Made by a program: the position numbers and the translations under genes. From CAYJLW01 sp964370965 (lineage in GTDB: Bacteria > Actinomycetota > Acidimicrobiia > UBA2766), in contig CAYJLW010000065.1 of NCBI GenBank assembly GCA_964370965.1, positions 1 through 23,812 of the forward strand: DNA of 23,812 nt. Direction: 5' to 3'. This document shows, one piece after another, positions 7,601 through 16,191 of this stretch (the first letter of the stretch is position 1; the number at the start of each line of letters is the position of its first letter). A model generated the notes under the pieces. The model was not told where the DNA came from and searched no databases. It saw only the letters and a list, made by a program, of their open reading frames with translations.

Positions 7601-10600
7601 GTACGCGTACCAGCCCACCTTGAAGTACAGGCTGGGCTCGATCTGTATGAGGCATTTCAGGTTCTGCAGGCTGAAGTCGACTATGCGGAGCTTGCCGTCG
7701 TGGTCGGTGTCGAGGTTCTCGTTCAGGTCGAAGTCGATGGTGACACCGCCGGTCACCCACACCCCGCCGCCGATCGAGGCCACGACCACACTGATGGAGA
7801 CGCCTCCGTAGGCCCCCACCCCGATCGCAAACCTCGCTTCGGGCACGTCCGCGCCCGAGCTATTTCGGTCATTAAGATAGAGGCCCGCCAGAAGAGTCTT
7901 CGCGGAGGCTCCGCTCAGGGTGTTGAGGACGTTGCCCCAGCCGCCCGCCTCCTTCACGAGCTGGTTGATGCCGTGGGTGTCGTACCCGGCGGTGATGCCG
8001 CCGCCGAGCTTGATCTCGAGGCGGAGGCCGAGGTCGAGCATGAGCGTGGCCCCGAGGACGCTCACGAGCGGGACGCTCGTCCCCCACTGGTTCGCGTACC
8101 CGTAGGCGTTGTACCAACCCGTGGAGTACTCCACGAGGCCCACGTCCTTCTTCATGAGGACGAGGATGAAGTTGCTCTTCTTCTGCGTGATCGGGAACGT
8201 GAAGCCGGCGTCGTTGAACGGGGGCGCCGGGGGCATCGACATGTTCCCTGCGAGGTCGATGGGCGCGTCGCTGTTGCCGTTGACGGGCGTGGTCATCCCC
8301 GTGGTGCCGCCGGGGTCGTTCTCGAGGTCCACGGCGTCGTCGGCTCTCTGGAGCCGACCGCCGTCGAGACGGAAGTCCCCCAGTGGGATGGACGCGCTGC
8401 CGCTCGCGGTCGCCAACGACGTGATGAACTGCCAGCCCTTGTCGAGCTTGTCTATGAGCATCGCGCACGTCGAGCACTGCGACGCCAGGGCGGCCTTCCA
8501 GGTGAAGGCGGCACCCCCTGTGAACTGGCTCACGGCGCTGAGCACGGGAACCTGGCTGTTCATCGTGGTCAGGAAGGGCGTCACGTAGTCGTTGAAGCGG
8601 TTGTACATGTCGGTGGCGGCAGGCTTCAACATGCGGGTCACGTACTCGCCGATGTAGAGCTGGGAGCCCACCAGGTCGAGGTGGTCGTCGCCGTTCCAAC
8701 CCTGGCCGATGTTCGTGAAGACGAGGTCCAAGGTGGTGTCGAGGCGCGGGAACTCCGCCGCGACCCCGGAGGAGGCGTTCACGGTCGTGTCGATGTGGTA
8801 CTTGAGCCGCGCGTCCGCGGAGAAGGAGGGCGTGATGCCGTCGACGAGGCGCGGAAGGTCCTGGATGAAGTACTGCGCCCCGGTGCTGCCCGACGGGTAG
8901 GGCAGGGAGAAGGACAACGAGAGCACGTTGTCCGTGGGCATGAGCTTCTCCATCGTGGCCTTCAGGAACCCGAGGCGGGCCTCGATCTCGTCGGGCGGCT
9001 CCACGGTGCCAGAGAGCTCCAGGAGCTTGGCGTTCGGGTCGGCGGGGCGCTCGAAGTAGAGGCCCTTGTCGAAGTTCACGCCCATCGTGATCTCCGAGCT
9101 CCAGTTCAGGGACGCCCGCACCGAGTAGTCCCCGGAGGCCTTGAGGCCGAGGCCCGCGACGCCCACGTCGAAGGGGGGCGCTTCGACACTGGCGCCGTCG
9201 GCGCCCAGCTTGATGTGGATCTTCACGTCGCGGACGTCGAAGTACTTGTGGGCCTGGCTGGAGGAGCCGCAGGCGATGAAGGGCCCGGTGGGGTTCACGA
9301 GGTCCTTGCAGAGCATCGTGACCTGCACCCAGCGCCGCGGGTCGGTCGTGGGGAGGCCGGCGTTCGTGACCTTCAGGACGTTCATGCCCGTCATGTTCCG
9401 GCCGAAGAACACGCCGTAGCAGGACGACAGGCCGCCGGCCGTCTCTTTCGCGTAGCCCTCGGGCCCCAGGGTGTCCACGATCACGTTCTCGACGCAGCCC
9501 TGGGCGACGGCGAAACCCTGGTCGCTCACCCCGAAGAGGGTGAGGATGACGGGCTTCAGGTCGATCATCTTCTGGCGGATCTTCCCCGTGACGTCGGCGA
9601 CCTTGGAGAACTTCGTCCCGATGATCGGGACCTTCTTGTCGTCCTGCTCACGGGCGAAATCCTCGACGATGCCGAGGATCTTCACGATGAGGTCGTAGAT
9701 GTCGAAGTTCACGAGCTTGTCGAGCAGGGCCTGGATCGTGCCCGGGTCGATGTAGAAGAAGAGGTTCGACTGGCCGTCGGGACCCAGGTACTCGGTCTGG
9801 GTCTGCGTGTTGTCGATCCGGCCGCCCCCGGCGTTGACCGTGGGGGCGGGCTTGTTGAAGAACTCCCCGAAGGAGTGGATACGGAAGTTGACCCCGGCGG
9901 CGGCCCCGATCTGCTGGCCGTCGAAGTACACCGGGAGCGAGGCGCAGAGGTCGCCGCCGAAGACCGCCTGCCCGCTGGGCTGCAGGTTCACCGGGTCGCT
10001 GCACTTGTAGGAGTAGTTGGGGTCGTCGGGCGTGGCCTGGGGCGACTCGAAGCTCACGGCGAGGTTGTTCACGAAGTCGCCCACGCCGTAGTACGTCTCC
10101 GCCCCCGTCGTGCCCGGGTAGTTGCTGCGGGCAAGGCGCACCCGGACACCGCCCTTGAGGGTGTCCACGTTCGGGTCGCCGATCTGCACGGCGAAGGCGG
10201 CGATCTTGGCCAGGAACGTGGGTCTGCCCCTGATGAGCGCCTCGGCGGTGACGTTCGTGCGGTTCGAGAGCTGCACGCTGAGGTTCGGGTCGTCCTCGCC
10301 GTTGCCCACCTGGCCGAGCAGGACGCGCCCCTTGACGTCGCCCGTGAGGCTGTAGCTGGCGTTCAGGGCGGGGTTCGCCTCGAGCTGCACGAGGGGGAAC
10401 TGCTGGGTGGAGAGCGCCTTGAAGGCGCTGAACGCCACGTCCAGGGAGGGGTTGGAGCGCCGCAGGATGCATGCTTCGGTGATGCGGTCGAGGGTGCAGA
10501 TTCCCCACTTGAAGCGGAACTGGAGGTTGCCGTCGGGGCCGAGGCCGATGTCGAGGAGGCGGGAGTTGTTGATCGTGAAGATGTACTTCAGCGCGTCGAC

Positions 10601-13600
10601 GATCTTCGCCGTGCTCGTGACGGGCTCCACGGCCGGGTAGGTGGCGTCCACCTGCTGGCCGAGCACGCGGCCGCTGAAGAGGACCTGGAAGTGCTCCGTG
10701 TCCTGCACGGAGAACACGGCTGTCTCCGTGCCCGCGCTCTGCACGGTGCCGCCCGTGATCGACCACACGGGGTCGGTCCACACGTTGCCGGTGCCCGACG
10801 GCGGGGTCGCCCGGCAGGCGATCACCTCGTCGGGGTCGAGCACCACCAGGTGCGGGGTGTCACCGGAGGACGGCGGCGTCGTGCCCCGCTCGCAGCGCAC
10901 GACGCCGTAGCTCTGGCCCGGATCCTCGAGGAGCCCCAGGCGGGCCCGGAACGTCGACGTGTACTTGTAGGCGTCCGCGATTTTGATGCCCAGGACGGGG
11001 TCCTTCTTGTCCAGGCCCTTGGCCTCCATGAGGTCCTGGATGCCCCCCAGGGCCTTGTCGAGCGCGACCCGGATGAGGTGCACGAGGAGGTTGTCGAAAC
11101 CGAAGATCTGCTGGGTCGACCACGAGAGGGCGATCGCTCCCAGGTCGAGCTCGCACCCCGTGGGGAACATGTCCGCGGCGTAGCCGTTCGCCGTGGCCGT
11201 CATCTGCGCCACCGGCATCCCGAGTGCCTGCACCGAACCCGTGGCCTTCAGGCCGAGCTGCATGCCGAGCGAGCAGGCCGTGGGGAAGGCGCTCTGGATG
11301 GTCGAGGGCGAGGCGTCGAAGATGTCGTTCACGAGGGCGGCGTTCGTGATGGAGGAGTTGTGGCCCGCGTCGTCGGAGACCTGGATGCCGTTGGCGTCGA
11401 TCGCCGCGGGGTTTGCGCCCACACGGATGAGGGGCTCCCTGGTCTGGGAGGACTCTCCGGCCACGAGGCGGAAGACCGGGTCCCCGGTGCGGATCGGCCC
11501 CGCCGTCGCAGACAGGAGGTGGAACTGCACGCCAGCGGTGAAGTCCGCCTCGACACTGCCGTCGGAGACCTCGAAGAGAGGCCGGCCCGGGTCGAACTCG
11601 AGGAAGAGCCGGTCGGTGAAGTGGTCGCCGGCCCCGCCGTTCGCCCGCGTGATCCCGGCCGTGTCCCGCAGCGTGATGAGGCCGAGGGAGAAACGGCTCT
11701 TGATCGCCCCGGGGTCGATCGTGAGGTTGGCGTTGGCGTTGAGGTCGAGCTTGTCGATGCCGAGGAGGTCCTTGATCTCGTTCGTGCCCTCGGCGCCGAC
11801 CTGCACGGTGCCCGGATTGAGGTCGACGGAGATGGGGAGCCTGATGCTGTGGGTGGCCTCGTCGTAGGTGAAACCGGGGTCGAGGCCCTCGTCCTGGATC
11901 ATCTGGAGGAGCTCGTCGAAGGTCTGTACCCGCGGCGTGGTGATGTGGGCGACCGTGGTCGGGGTCTGCTGGGGGTCCTCCGGGTCCGGCGCCCCCTGGT
12001 GCGACCAGGCCACGCGGAGGCCCTTGGCGTACCAGCTCCGCCACCACTCCTTGTACTGCTGCGCCGTGTTGAGGCCTGCCCCGAGCTGGGGCTGCACCAC
12101 GATGTAGCTCAAGGGCCCGCCGTTCTGGGGCCCGCCCTGGCCCTCGGGCGGCTGGAACGGGTTGTACGGCGGCGGCCCGGGGCTGCCCGGGTCGTAGACC
12201 ACGTCGGAGTCGTCAAAGGGGCCGATGGCGTCGTTGGACGTCATCACGATCTGGCCGTAGGTGGCGTTCATCACCGTGGCCTGCGTGTCGATCGTGGCCG
12301 TGCCGGGCACGATCGAGGCCCCGATGCGGCAGTAGAGCGGGTCGGCGATGCCCGTGTTCGGGTCGTAGGTGAGCCCGCCGCTGGGGATCTCCCCGGGGAT
12401 CGCCCCGCAGAGCATGACGCCGTCCTGCTGGGACTCCACCCAGCCGCGGAAGTCTTCGAGGAACCCCAGGCTCTCGGAGATCTTCTTGCCCGAGAGCGGG
12501 ATCGTGAAGTCGCTCCGCTCCGTGGCCTTCTGCACGGTGTCCGCGATGCCGCCGGCGAGGGAGATGAGCTGCTGCGGGTCGAACTGCAGGAGCTCGAGGA
12601 GGACGGCGGCGAGGCCCGCCCCGGGGCTGAACTCGTCGAGGCCGCAGCCCCCCAGGATGCTGTTGAACATCGCACCCAGGGGCGGGTCCCCGGAGCCGTC
12701 GGGCTGGAAGAGCGTCCCCAGGGAGGCGATCTTCAGGCCGCAATGCCCGGCGACCACGGGCTGGTTGAGGACCGTCGCCGACACCTCCATGTCGATGTCG
12801 ACGTCGTTGGGGCGCCCGGGGTCGTCACATCCGCCCATCTGCCACGTGGCGTCGTCGACGACGTCGGCGTCCACGCCCACGTCGCCGCCGCTCTGGCCGC
12901 CGAAGAGCACGGGCACGCAGATGTGCGCGTCGGCGTTGGTGATGTCGTAGTCGACCGTGAGCGGGGGTACGCGCACCACGCCCGCCTGGGACACGGGCTG
13001 GGTGAGGCCCGCCTCGAAGATGAGCTTGGAGGTGTCGCGCCGGAGGACGAATTCCGGCACCTGGCTCGGGGGCAGCTTCAGGCCGAAAGAGAGCGGCCCC
13101 GTGAGCGAGGCCTCTATCGGGACGTCGAAGCCGACCTTCTCCCCCTTGAGGAGCGGGATCTGCACGGAGCCGTCGTTCAGGACCGCCGTGGCGTCGAGGT
13201 CAAAGCCCACGTCGATGCTCGGAGTGGGCCCGTTGGTGTAGCCCACGACGGGGTTGTCGACCGTCACCGAGACCGCCCCGGACGTCGTGTCGAGGTCGTC
13301 GAGGGCGTCCGCGAACTCGTCCTTGCCCAGCATCATTGAGTACACGAGCTTGGGGAGCTTGGCGGCGAGGCCGGTGAAGACACCCACGACGTCGTCCACG
13401 AAGCCGTCCTGGATGACGGGCTCCAGGGAGAGGCCCTTCTCGGCCACGAGCTGGTCGAGGTTCGAGAGGTTGGCGAGGAAGTCGCTCAGGCGGTCGATCA
13501 CCTCGAGGACCGTGCGGGCCGTGGGCGTGGCCGGCGGGAGCACGAGGGCGTCGCCCTGCACGACCGGGCCGGAGACGACCGTGTTGCCGAAGGTGAGCGT

Positions 13601-14350
13601 CACGTTGTCCGGGTTGGATCCGCCCACGAATCCGAAGAGGGTCTGGTCGTCGAGCGACCACTGCACGGCGCCCAGCTTGGGGCCGCCGCTCACGGACTTC
13701 CAGCCCCCGAAGGCGCTCCCCGTGGCCCGGTTCTGGGTCTCGTCGCCCACCTTGGACACCGTGTTCTCGCTGCTGAGGACGAGGAACCAGCCGTCGCGGA
13801 AGTCCCCGCCCGGGTTCGTGTTCGACGCCTGGCCGTAGCCCAGCATCATCCGGGACCCCCACGGGAGGGGCACGCGCACGATGACCATCGTGAAGTCGAC
13901 GTCGCCGCCGCCGGTCTGGATGCGGCCCGTCCCCCCGGCCGCCATGAGGGCGTCGAGGTTGACGGGCGCCAGCGGGAGGTCGGACTTCAGGCTCGCCAGG
14001 GGCTGGCCGCCCCCGTCGACGGGCCAGGCCCGCGGCTGGACCATGCCGTCGGTGGTGTAGGTGTGCGACGTCGTGGGCCCCGCTGTCGTGGCGTCCACAC
14101 TGCCGTTGCCGTCGAAGTCCCAGCGGTAGGACGCCGTGCCCACTGGTGCCTCGTCGATCCGCAGCTCGGCGTCGAAGGGGACCGTACCCACGTAGCGGGA
14201 GGAGTTCAGCTCGGGCCCGTTGGACGCGCCGGCAGCGGACGCGCCCGCGACGCCGCCGACGACCACGAGGCCCAGGAGTAGGGCGCGACGGAGGAAGCGG
14301 CGGAGCTCTCCCCCCTGGCCCTGGCTACAGCTTCCCGCTCGCGTCCGCAT
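4649..14350 (-). CDS. Giant secreted multi-domain protein with PKD repeats (3233 residues)
   Basis: ATG at 14350 with GGAGG eight nt upstream; one uninterrupted frame of 9.7 kb. A signal peptide (Arg-rich start, then FLRRALLLGLVVVGGVAG, cleavage near residue 40) is followed by a PKD domain at about 48-120 (YRWDFDGNGS). Residues about 120-2310 are beta-rich stretches alternating with amphipathic helical segments that often end in a P-[IL]-x-G turn (e.g. DKKVPIIGTKFSKVADVTGKI). I cannot assign this part to a family. Near residue 2215 is an EF-hand-like Asp-rich loop (DTDHDGKLRI). Residues about 2315-3233 hold eight PKD-like domains, four of them with a Cys-x3-[FW]-GDG motif plus a second Cys (first Cys at 2494, 2721, 2963, 3171). 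Two Gly-rich linkers lie near residues 2605 and 2810. There is no C-terminal anchor or sorting motif. PKD domains usually mediate adhesion or carbohydrate/protein binding outside the cell, so this is probably a cell-surface or matrix protein. The upstream secreted protease, 12 bp away, may process it. Confidence 0.85.
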   Translation of the reverse strand: MRTRAGSCSQGQGGELRRFLRRALLLGLVVVGGVAGASAAGASNGPELNSSRYVGTVPFDAELRIDEAPVGTASYRWDFDGNGSVDATTAGPTTSHTYTTDGMVQPRAWPVDGGGQPLASLKSDLPLAPVNLDALMAAGGTGRIQTGGGDVDFTMVIVRVPLPWGSRMMLGYGQASNTNPGGDFRDGWFLVLSSENTVSKVGDETQNRATGSAFGGWKSVSGGPKLGAVQWSLDDQTLFGFVGGSNPDNVTLTFGNTVVSGPVVQGDALVLPPATPTARTVLEVIDRLSDFLANLSNLDQLVAEKGLSLEPVIQDGFVDDVVGVFTGLAAKLPKLVYSMMLGKDEFADALDDLDTTSGAVSVTVDNPVVGYTNGPTPSIDVGFDLDATAVLNDGSVQIPLLKGEKVGFDVPIEASLTGPLSFGLKLPPSQVPEFVLRRDTSKLIFEAGLTQPVSQAGVVRVPPLTVDYDITNADAHICVPVLFGGQSGGDVGVDADVVDDATWQMGGCDDPGRPNDVDIDMEVSATVLNQPVVAGHCGLKIASLGTLFQPDGSGDPPLGAMFNSILGGCGLDEFSPGAGLAAVLLELLQFDPQQLISLAGGIADTVQKATERSDFTIPLSGKKISESLGFLEDFRGWVESQQDGVMLCGAIPGEIPSGGLTYDPNTGIADPLYCRIGASIVPGTATIDTQATVMNATYGQIVMTSNDAIGPFDDSDVVYDPGSPGPPPYNPFQPPEGQGGPQNGGPLSYIVVQPQLGAGLNTAQQYKEWWRSWYAKGLRVAWSHQGAPDPEDPQQTPTTVAHITTPRVQTFDELLQMIQDEGLDPGFTYDEATHSIRLPISVDLNPGTVQVGAEGTNEIKDLLGIDKLDLNANANLTIDPGAIKSRFSLGLITLRDTAGITRANGGAGDHFTDRLFLEFDPGRPLFEVSDGSVEADFTAGVQFHLLSATAGPIRTGDPVFRLVAGESSQTREPLIRVGANPAAIDANGIQVSDDAGHNSSITNAALVNDIFDASPSTIQSAFPTACSLGMQLGLKATGSVQALGMPVAQMTATANGYAADMFPTGCELDLGAIALSWSTQQIFGFDNLLVHLIRVALDKALGGIQDLMEAKGLDKKDPVLGIKIADAYKYTSTFRARLGLLEDPGQSYGVVRCERGTTPPSSGDTPHLVVLDPDEVIACRATPPSGTGNVWTDPVWSITGGTVQSAGTETAVFSVQDTEHFQVLFSGRVLGQQVDATYPAVEPVTSTAKIVDALKYIFTINNSRLLDIGLGPDGNLQFRFKWGICTLDRITEACILRRSNPSLDVAFSAFKALSTQQFPLVQLEANPALNASYSLTGDVKGRVLLGQVGNGEDDPNLSVQLSNRTNVTAEALIRGRPTFLAKIAAFAVQIGDPNVDTLKGGVRVRLARSNYPGTTGAETYYGVGDFVNNLAVSFESPQATPDDPNYSYKCSDPVNLQPSGQAVFGGDLCASLPVYFDGQQIGAAAGVNFRIHSFGEFFNKPAPTVNAGGGRIDNTQTQTEYLGPDGQSNLFFYIDPGTIQALLDKLVNFDIYDLIVKILGIVEDFAREQDDKKVPIIGTKFSKVADVTGKIRQKMIDLKPVILTLFGVSDQGFAVAQGCVENVIVDTLGPEGYAKETAGGLSSCYGVFFGRNMTGMNVLKVTNAGLPTTDPRRWVQVTMLCKDLVNPTGPFIACGSSSQAHKYFDVRDVKIHIKLGADGASVEAPPFDVGVAGLGLKASGDYSVRASLNWSSEITMGVNFDKGLYFERPADPNAKLLELSGTVEPPDEIEARLGFLKATMEKLMPTDNVLSLSFSLPYPSGSTGAQYFIQDLPRLVDGITPSFSADARLKYHIDTTVNASSGVAAEFPRLDTTLDLVFTNIGQGWNGDDHLDLVGSQLYIGEYVTRMLKPAATDMYNRFNDYVTPFLTTMNSQVPVLSAVSQFTGGAAFTWKAALASQCSTCAMLIDKLDKGWQFITSLATASGSASIPLGDFRLDGGRLQRADDAVDLENDPGGTTGMTTPVNGNSDAPIDLAGNMSMPPAPPFNDAGFTFPITQKKSNFILVLMKKDVGLVEYSTGWYNAYGYANQWGTSVPLVSVLGATLMLDLGLRLEIKLGGGITAGYDTHGINQLVKEAGGWGNVLNTLSGASAKTLLAGLYLNDRNSSGADVPEARFAIGVGAYGGVSISVVVASIGGGVWVTGGVTIDFDLNENLDTDHDGKLRIVDFSLQNLKCLIQIEPSLYFKVGWYAYIHTILKDWDWEGVIKEWSTPLGSAITLGNCTNVTVPQAIVENSYGGGPLAQVMTTLFYTSIPNRPPDVKISGDTPTLLQRKNDSFTFDPAGSRDPDGAIVSFEYTCYDGAGVVVRSGAQLMDPVTCTYANAGQYTMRVTATDDGDHAIFNGGQTAAVQTTTVERSVYVFGLDLKYGLNAGAVSNVWTDPLSTTEGSTVKAALISQPGGSLLDIEEAVPVLPGGGETSGGPEVQTGERVTPTITCQWRFGDGTITMTSGCGSALAPVSRLYTSPGVYNFAVDVIPPSRVGRLTIARSVFVSGAPVPKIDTATTYVNVASGPQSVDFNGANSYSVGPTGAEPVDGYCWYPIATPNPPPGGGGGGEGGGGGTAGLPGGGGVGVPNDPHFDPATNGTASCMSQAATFSYTMSTAGTYQIRLWVHNPNGWSTFAEHTMRALKSSLVVAPDVGAAPLSTLADAGLAEPAAGDPLMMCVFDWGDGTRTYTYNITLFPFAFNPITTCGDKTHSYAAGKYEFHLYLATQSTFALFFGGESPLSQDHTITSVDAPTIRLAVRHGNVPPGTGGGGGGGGGGEGGGGGTAAIGPGGPPPAPMPQQPPIPALLDATASEAAVAPGPNDLTATWTTWNGTRTAVNGNPLLQSVSYSAMGNYPYSLSLTDSYGSQTVENDWVRVGSIGFTMSPWNASGYLGLAPLALSLNATTSAFQPMVQGEQFLSCTMDFGDGSALVTQTSPAQGCGSFAKIYAKPGNYKVRLTAYVGTPGGGGQTATSMIRAPLPNQPNVTAVFSTESHVRVGAVPTAVAHVRHANLDGDGIARLDASPSGDADGEIVAYHWTDMDLPASSWNASGTQVSVPFGSAGTRRFSLSVTDDDGNTTQTNNIIVVAGNLTAPATGFDTRDVAAVGDTVTVTPTGSMPLFNFGDVVECRLDWGDGTVTAYGGCGGALSHTYAARGPYTVKTRIRVRQVTAFPVPEAAERALEVTRLVLVD
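5871..5928 (-). repeat. Gly-rich linker copy 2 inside the giant gene
   Basis: Low-complexity GGC/GGT codons encode a poly-Gly stretch interrupted by one Glu and ending in TA. It shares an identical 17-bp core (5877-5893) with the other Gly-rich segment at 6501-6517. The residues after it are Pro-rich, so this is a flexible hinge between PKD-like domains. Such tracts can slip during replication or sequencing. Confidence 0.7.
6493..6543 (-). repeat. Gly-rich linker copy 1 inside the giant gene
   Basis: This poly-Gly tract also has a single internal Glu and a following TA, encoded with the same 17-bp core as the tract at 5877-5893. It appears to interrupt one PKD-like domain (between a CWYP strand and a FSYTMSTAGTY strand) rather than separate two domains, which suggests a late insertion or duplication of the linker. 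Confidence 0.65.
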
Positions 14351-14362
14351 GTCCCCTGCCTC

Positions 14363-16042
14363 CTACGGTGTCTCGACTGTTGCTGTCCCGCCCGTCACCG
14401 CGCCGTCGACGACGGTGACGTCGCCCGCACGCAGGTGGACCGTGGCGGCCCCCTCGCGGGGTTGTACGACCTTCAGCCAGAACGGCACGACCCGGAACGT
14501 GAGGGGCCCCACGTAGAGAGCGGTGCCCGTGATCGTGACACCCCCCAGGCCGGTCCCCGCGCGGGTGGTCTTGTTGAACGTGAACACGCCCTGGTTGGCG
14601 CTCCACGCCGTGAGGTAGTCGAGGCGGAACATGCCGTTGAAGAGGTTGAGCGACCCCATGCGCACCTTCGCCGTGCCCACTGTGGCGTCGAGAGCGACCG
14701 CGCCCAGCGGCCACTGCTGGGGATCCCAGGGCTCGGCGTCGGCGTCGTCGGGTGCGCCGTCGTCGTCGACGTCACCGTCGGCGGCCGGCGCCCAGGCACC
14801 GGCAGCGGCGGCGTCGGGGCGGCCCCAGCCAGTCTCGTCGTCGACTCCGGCGGCGCCGGCGTCGAGCGCCGTCTTCATGAGGGCGCCCCGGACGTGCCCG
14901 GCGGTCCAGTCCGGGTGCAGGGAGCGCAGGAGCGCGGCGATCCCGGACACGTAGGCCGTCGCCATCGACGTGCCCGAGTAGCGGCGGTAGCCGTTCGGGT
15001 TGCCCCCGTTGGCCGCCGGCGACACCGAAGACCACACGTTGGTGCCCGGCGCCGCAAGGTCGACCTCGTCGTTGTACTGACTGAAGGACGCCCGGCTCGT
15101 CGTCCCCGAGTAGAAGGCGCCCACCGAGAGGGCCCCCGTGAATGAGGCGGGGTACAAGTAGTTGGGCGTGCCCCCGTTGCCCGAGGCGGCCAGGACGACG
15201 ACGTCCTTGGAGACGGCGTAGCGCACGGCGTCCTTCCAGATCGCCAGGGCTTCGGGCCCGCCCAGGCTGAGGTTGGCCACCTTGGCCCCGTCGTCGGCGG
15301 CGTCGACGAGGCCCGAGGCCACGTCGGTCGTCCAGCACGACGTCTGCTGGCAGACCTTGTAGGAGTAGATGGGCGAAGGACCGGCGACACCGGCGACGCC
15401 GAGGCCGTCGTCGGTGGCGGCCGCCGCGATGCCCGCGACGTGTGTGCCGTGCGAGAGGGTGTCAGAGGCCCCCGTGTAGCAGTTCACCGGGTCGTAGAGG
15501 CTGTTCGGCGGATAGTTCACGCACACGGGCACCTTGGCGGCGAAGGGCTGGAACTCCTGATGGGTGTTGTCGATGCCGGAGTCGAGGATCGCCAAAGGGG
15601 CACCGGTGTAGGGCCCCGCGGGGGCGAAGTTGCCCGCCCCCGGCCACGAGTCCCACGCGGACGGAAGGCCGAGGTCGGTGAGGCCCGGCTGGCTGGTGAA
15701 GAAGGGGTCGTCGGGGGTCACCTGCACGCTCGCCTTGGCGTCGCGCTCGACGTCGCCCAGGAGCGGCGACGCTTCGAGCGCCGCCTCCTCGGCGTCGGAG
15801 ACGGTGACGACGGCCGCGTCGAGCTCGGGGATGCGCCGGATGACCTGGTCGGCTTCGACTCCGGCGGCGCCGAGGGCGGCGTCCGCCAGGGCGGGCGACA
15901 TCCAGGCCGGGTGGCGGACGACGACACGGCGACCGGGGCCTTCGGCGGACGCACCCGGCCCGGGTGCGCCGGCCAAGCCGGCGACGACGACCAGTGCGGC
16001 GACTGCTCCGGTGCTGCGGAACCAGTGCCCCCAGCCCGCCAT
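14363..16042 (-). CDS. Secreted subtilisin-like serine protease (S8 family)
   Basis: 559 residues, ATG at 16042 with GAGGGG six nt upstream; the in-frame sequence further upstream is an Arg/His-rich shadow. Residues 1-33 are a signal peptide. About 38-106 look like an I9-type propeptide (VVVRHPAW through VERDAKASVQV). The catalytic domain has D154 (AILDSGID), H198 (SHGTHVAG), oxyanion N289 (ASGNGG) and S359 (GTSMATAYVSG), all intact. Paired cysteines near C231/C236 and C174/C188 suit an exported enzyme. After the catalytic domain comes an Asp-rich calcium-binding-like segment (DGDVDDDGAPDDADAEP, about 423-437) and a beta-rich C-terminal domain of about 110 residues with no name I can give. 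It is the first gene of a run with the giant PKD protein, 12 bp downstream, which makes that protein a likely substrate; this is inferred from context only. Confidence 0.93.
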   Translation of the reverse strand: MAGWGHWFRSTGAVAALVVVAGLAGAPGPGASAEGPGRRVVVRHPAWMSPALADAALGAAGVEADQVIRRIPELDAAVVTVSDAEEAALEASPLLGDVERDAKASVQVTPDDPFFTSQPGLTDLGLPSAWDSWPGAGNFAPAGPYTGAPLAILDSGIDNTHQEFQPFAAKVPVCVNYPPNSLYDPVNCYTGASDTLSHGTHVAGIAAAATDDGLGVAGVAGPSPIYSYKVCQQTSCWTTDVASGLVDAADDGAKVANLSLGGPEALAIWKDAVRYAVSKDVVVLAASGNGGTPNYLYPASFTGALSVGAFYSGTTSRASFSQYNDEVDLAAPGTNVWSSVSPAANGGNPNGYRRYSGTSMATAYVSGIAALLRSLHPDWTAGHVRGALMKTALDAGAAGVDDETGWGRPDAAAAGAWAPAADGDVDDDGAPDDADAEPWDPQQWPLGAVALDATVGTAKVRMGSLNLFNGMFRLDYLTAWSANQGVFTFNKTTRAGTGLGGVTITGTALYVGPLTFRVVPFWLKVVQPREGAATVHLRAGDVTVVDGAVTGGTATVETP

Positions 16043-16123
16043 GTACTGCCCCTCTCCCCCACCCGCTGTCGTTCCAGCGGTGGACCCGCCGCCGCGCCGC
16101 CCACGCGACGAAGACGTCACCGT

Positions 16124-16152
16124 ACTGTATGACGCGAGATTCGCCTCCGCAA
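16124..16152 (-). promoter_or_regulatory. Probable promoter of the protease / giant-protein operon
   Basis: On the minus strand TTGCGG (16147-16152) and TACAGT (16124-16129) are separated by 17 bp, a good sigma70-type arrangement in a region otherwise poor in A/T. The -10 box is about 82 nt upstream of the protease ATG, and no other convincing promoter lies before the next two genes. Confidence 0.55.
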
Positions 16153-16191
16153 GGCGCAGTTCCTGTCGCTGCCCCCAGAACGTCACCGGGC

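Noticed and set aside
5114..13339. Open frame of 2741 codons on the plus strand, antisense to the giant gene
   Set aside because: It has no signal peptide, no domains and a His/Arg/Val/Gly-heavy composition typical of antisense frames in GC-rich genes. The minus-strand frame has PKD motifs, a ribosome binding site and a signal peptide.
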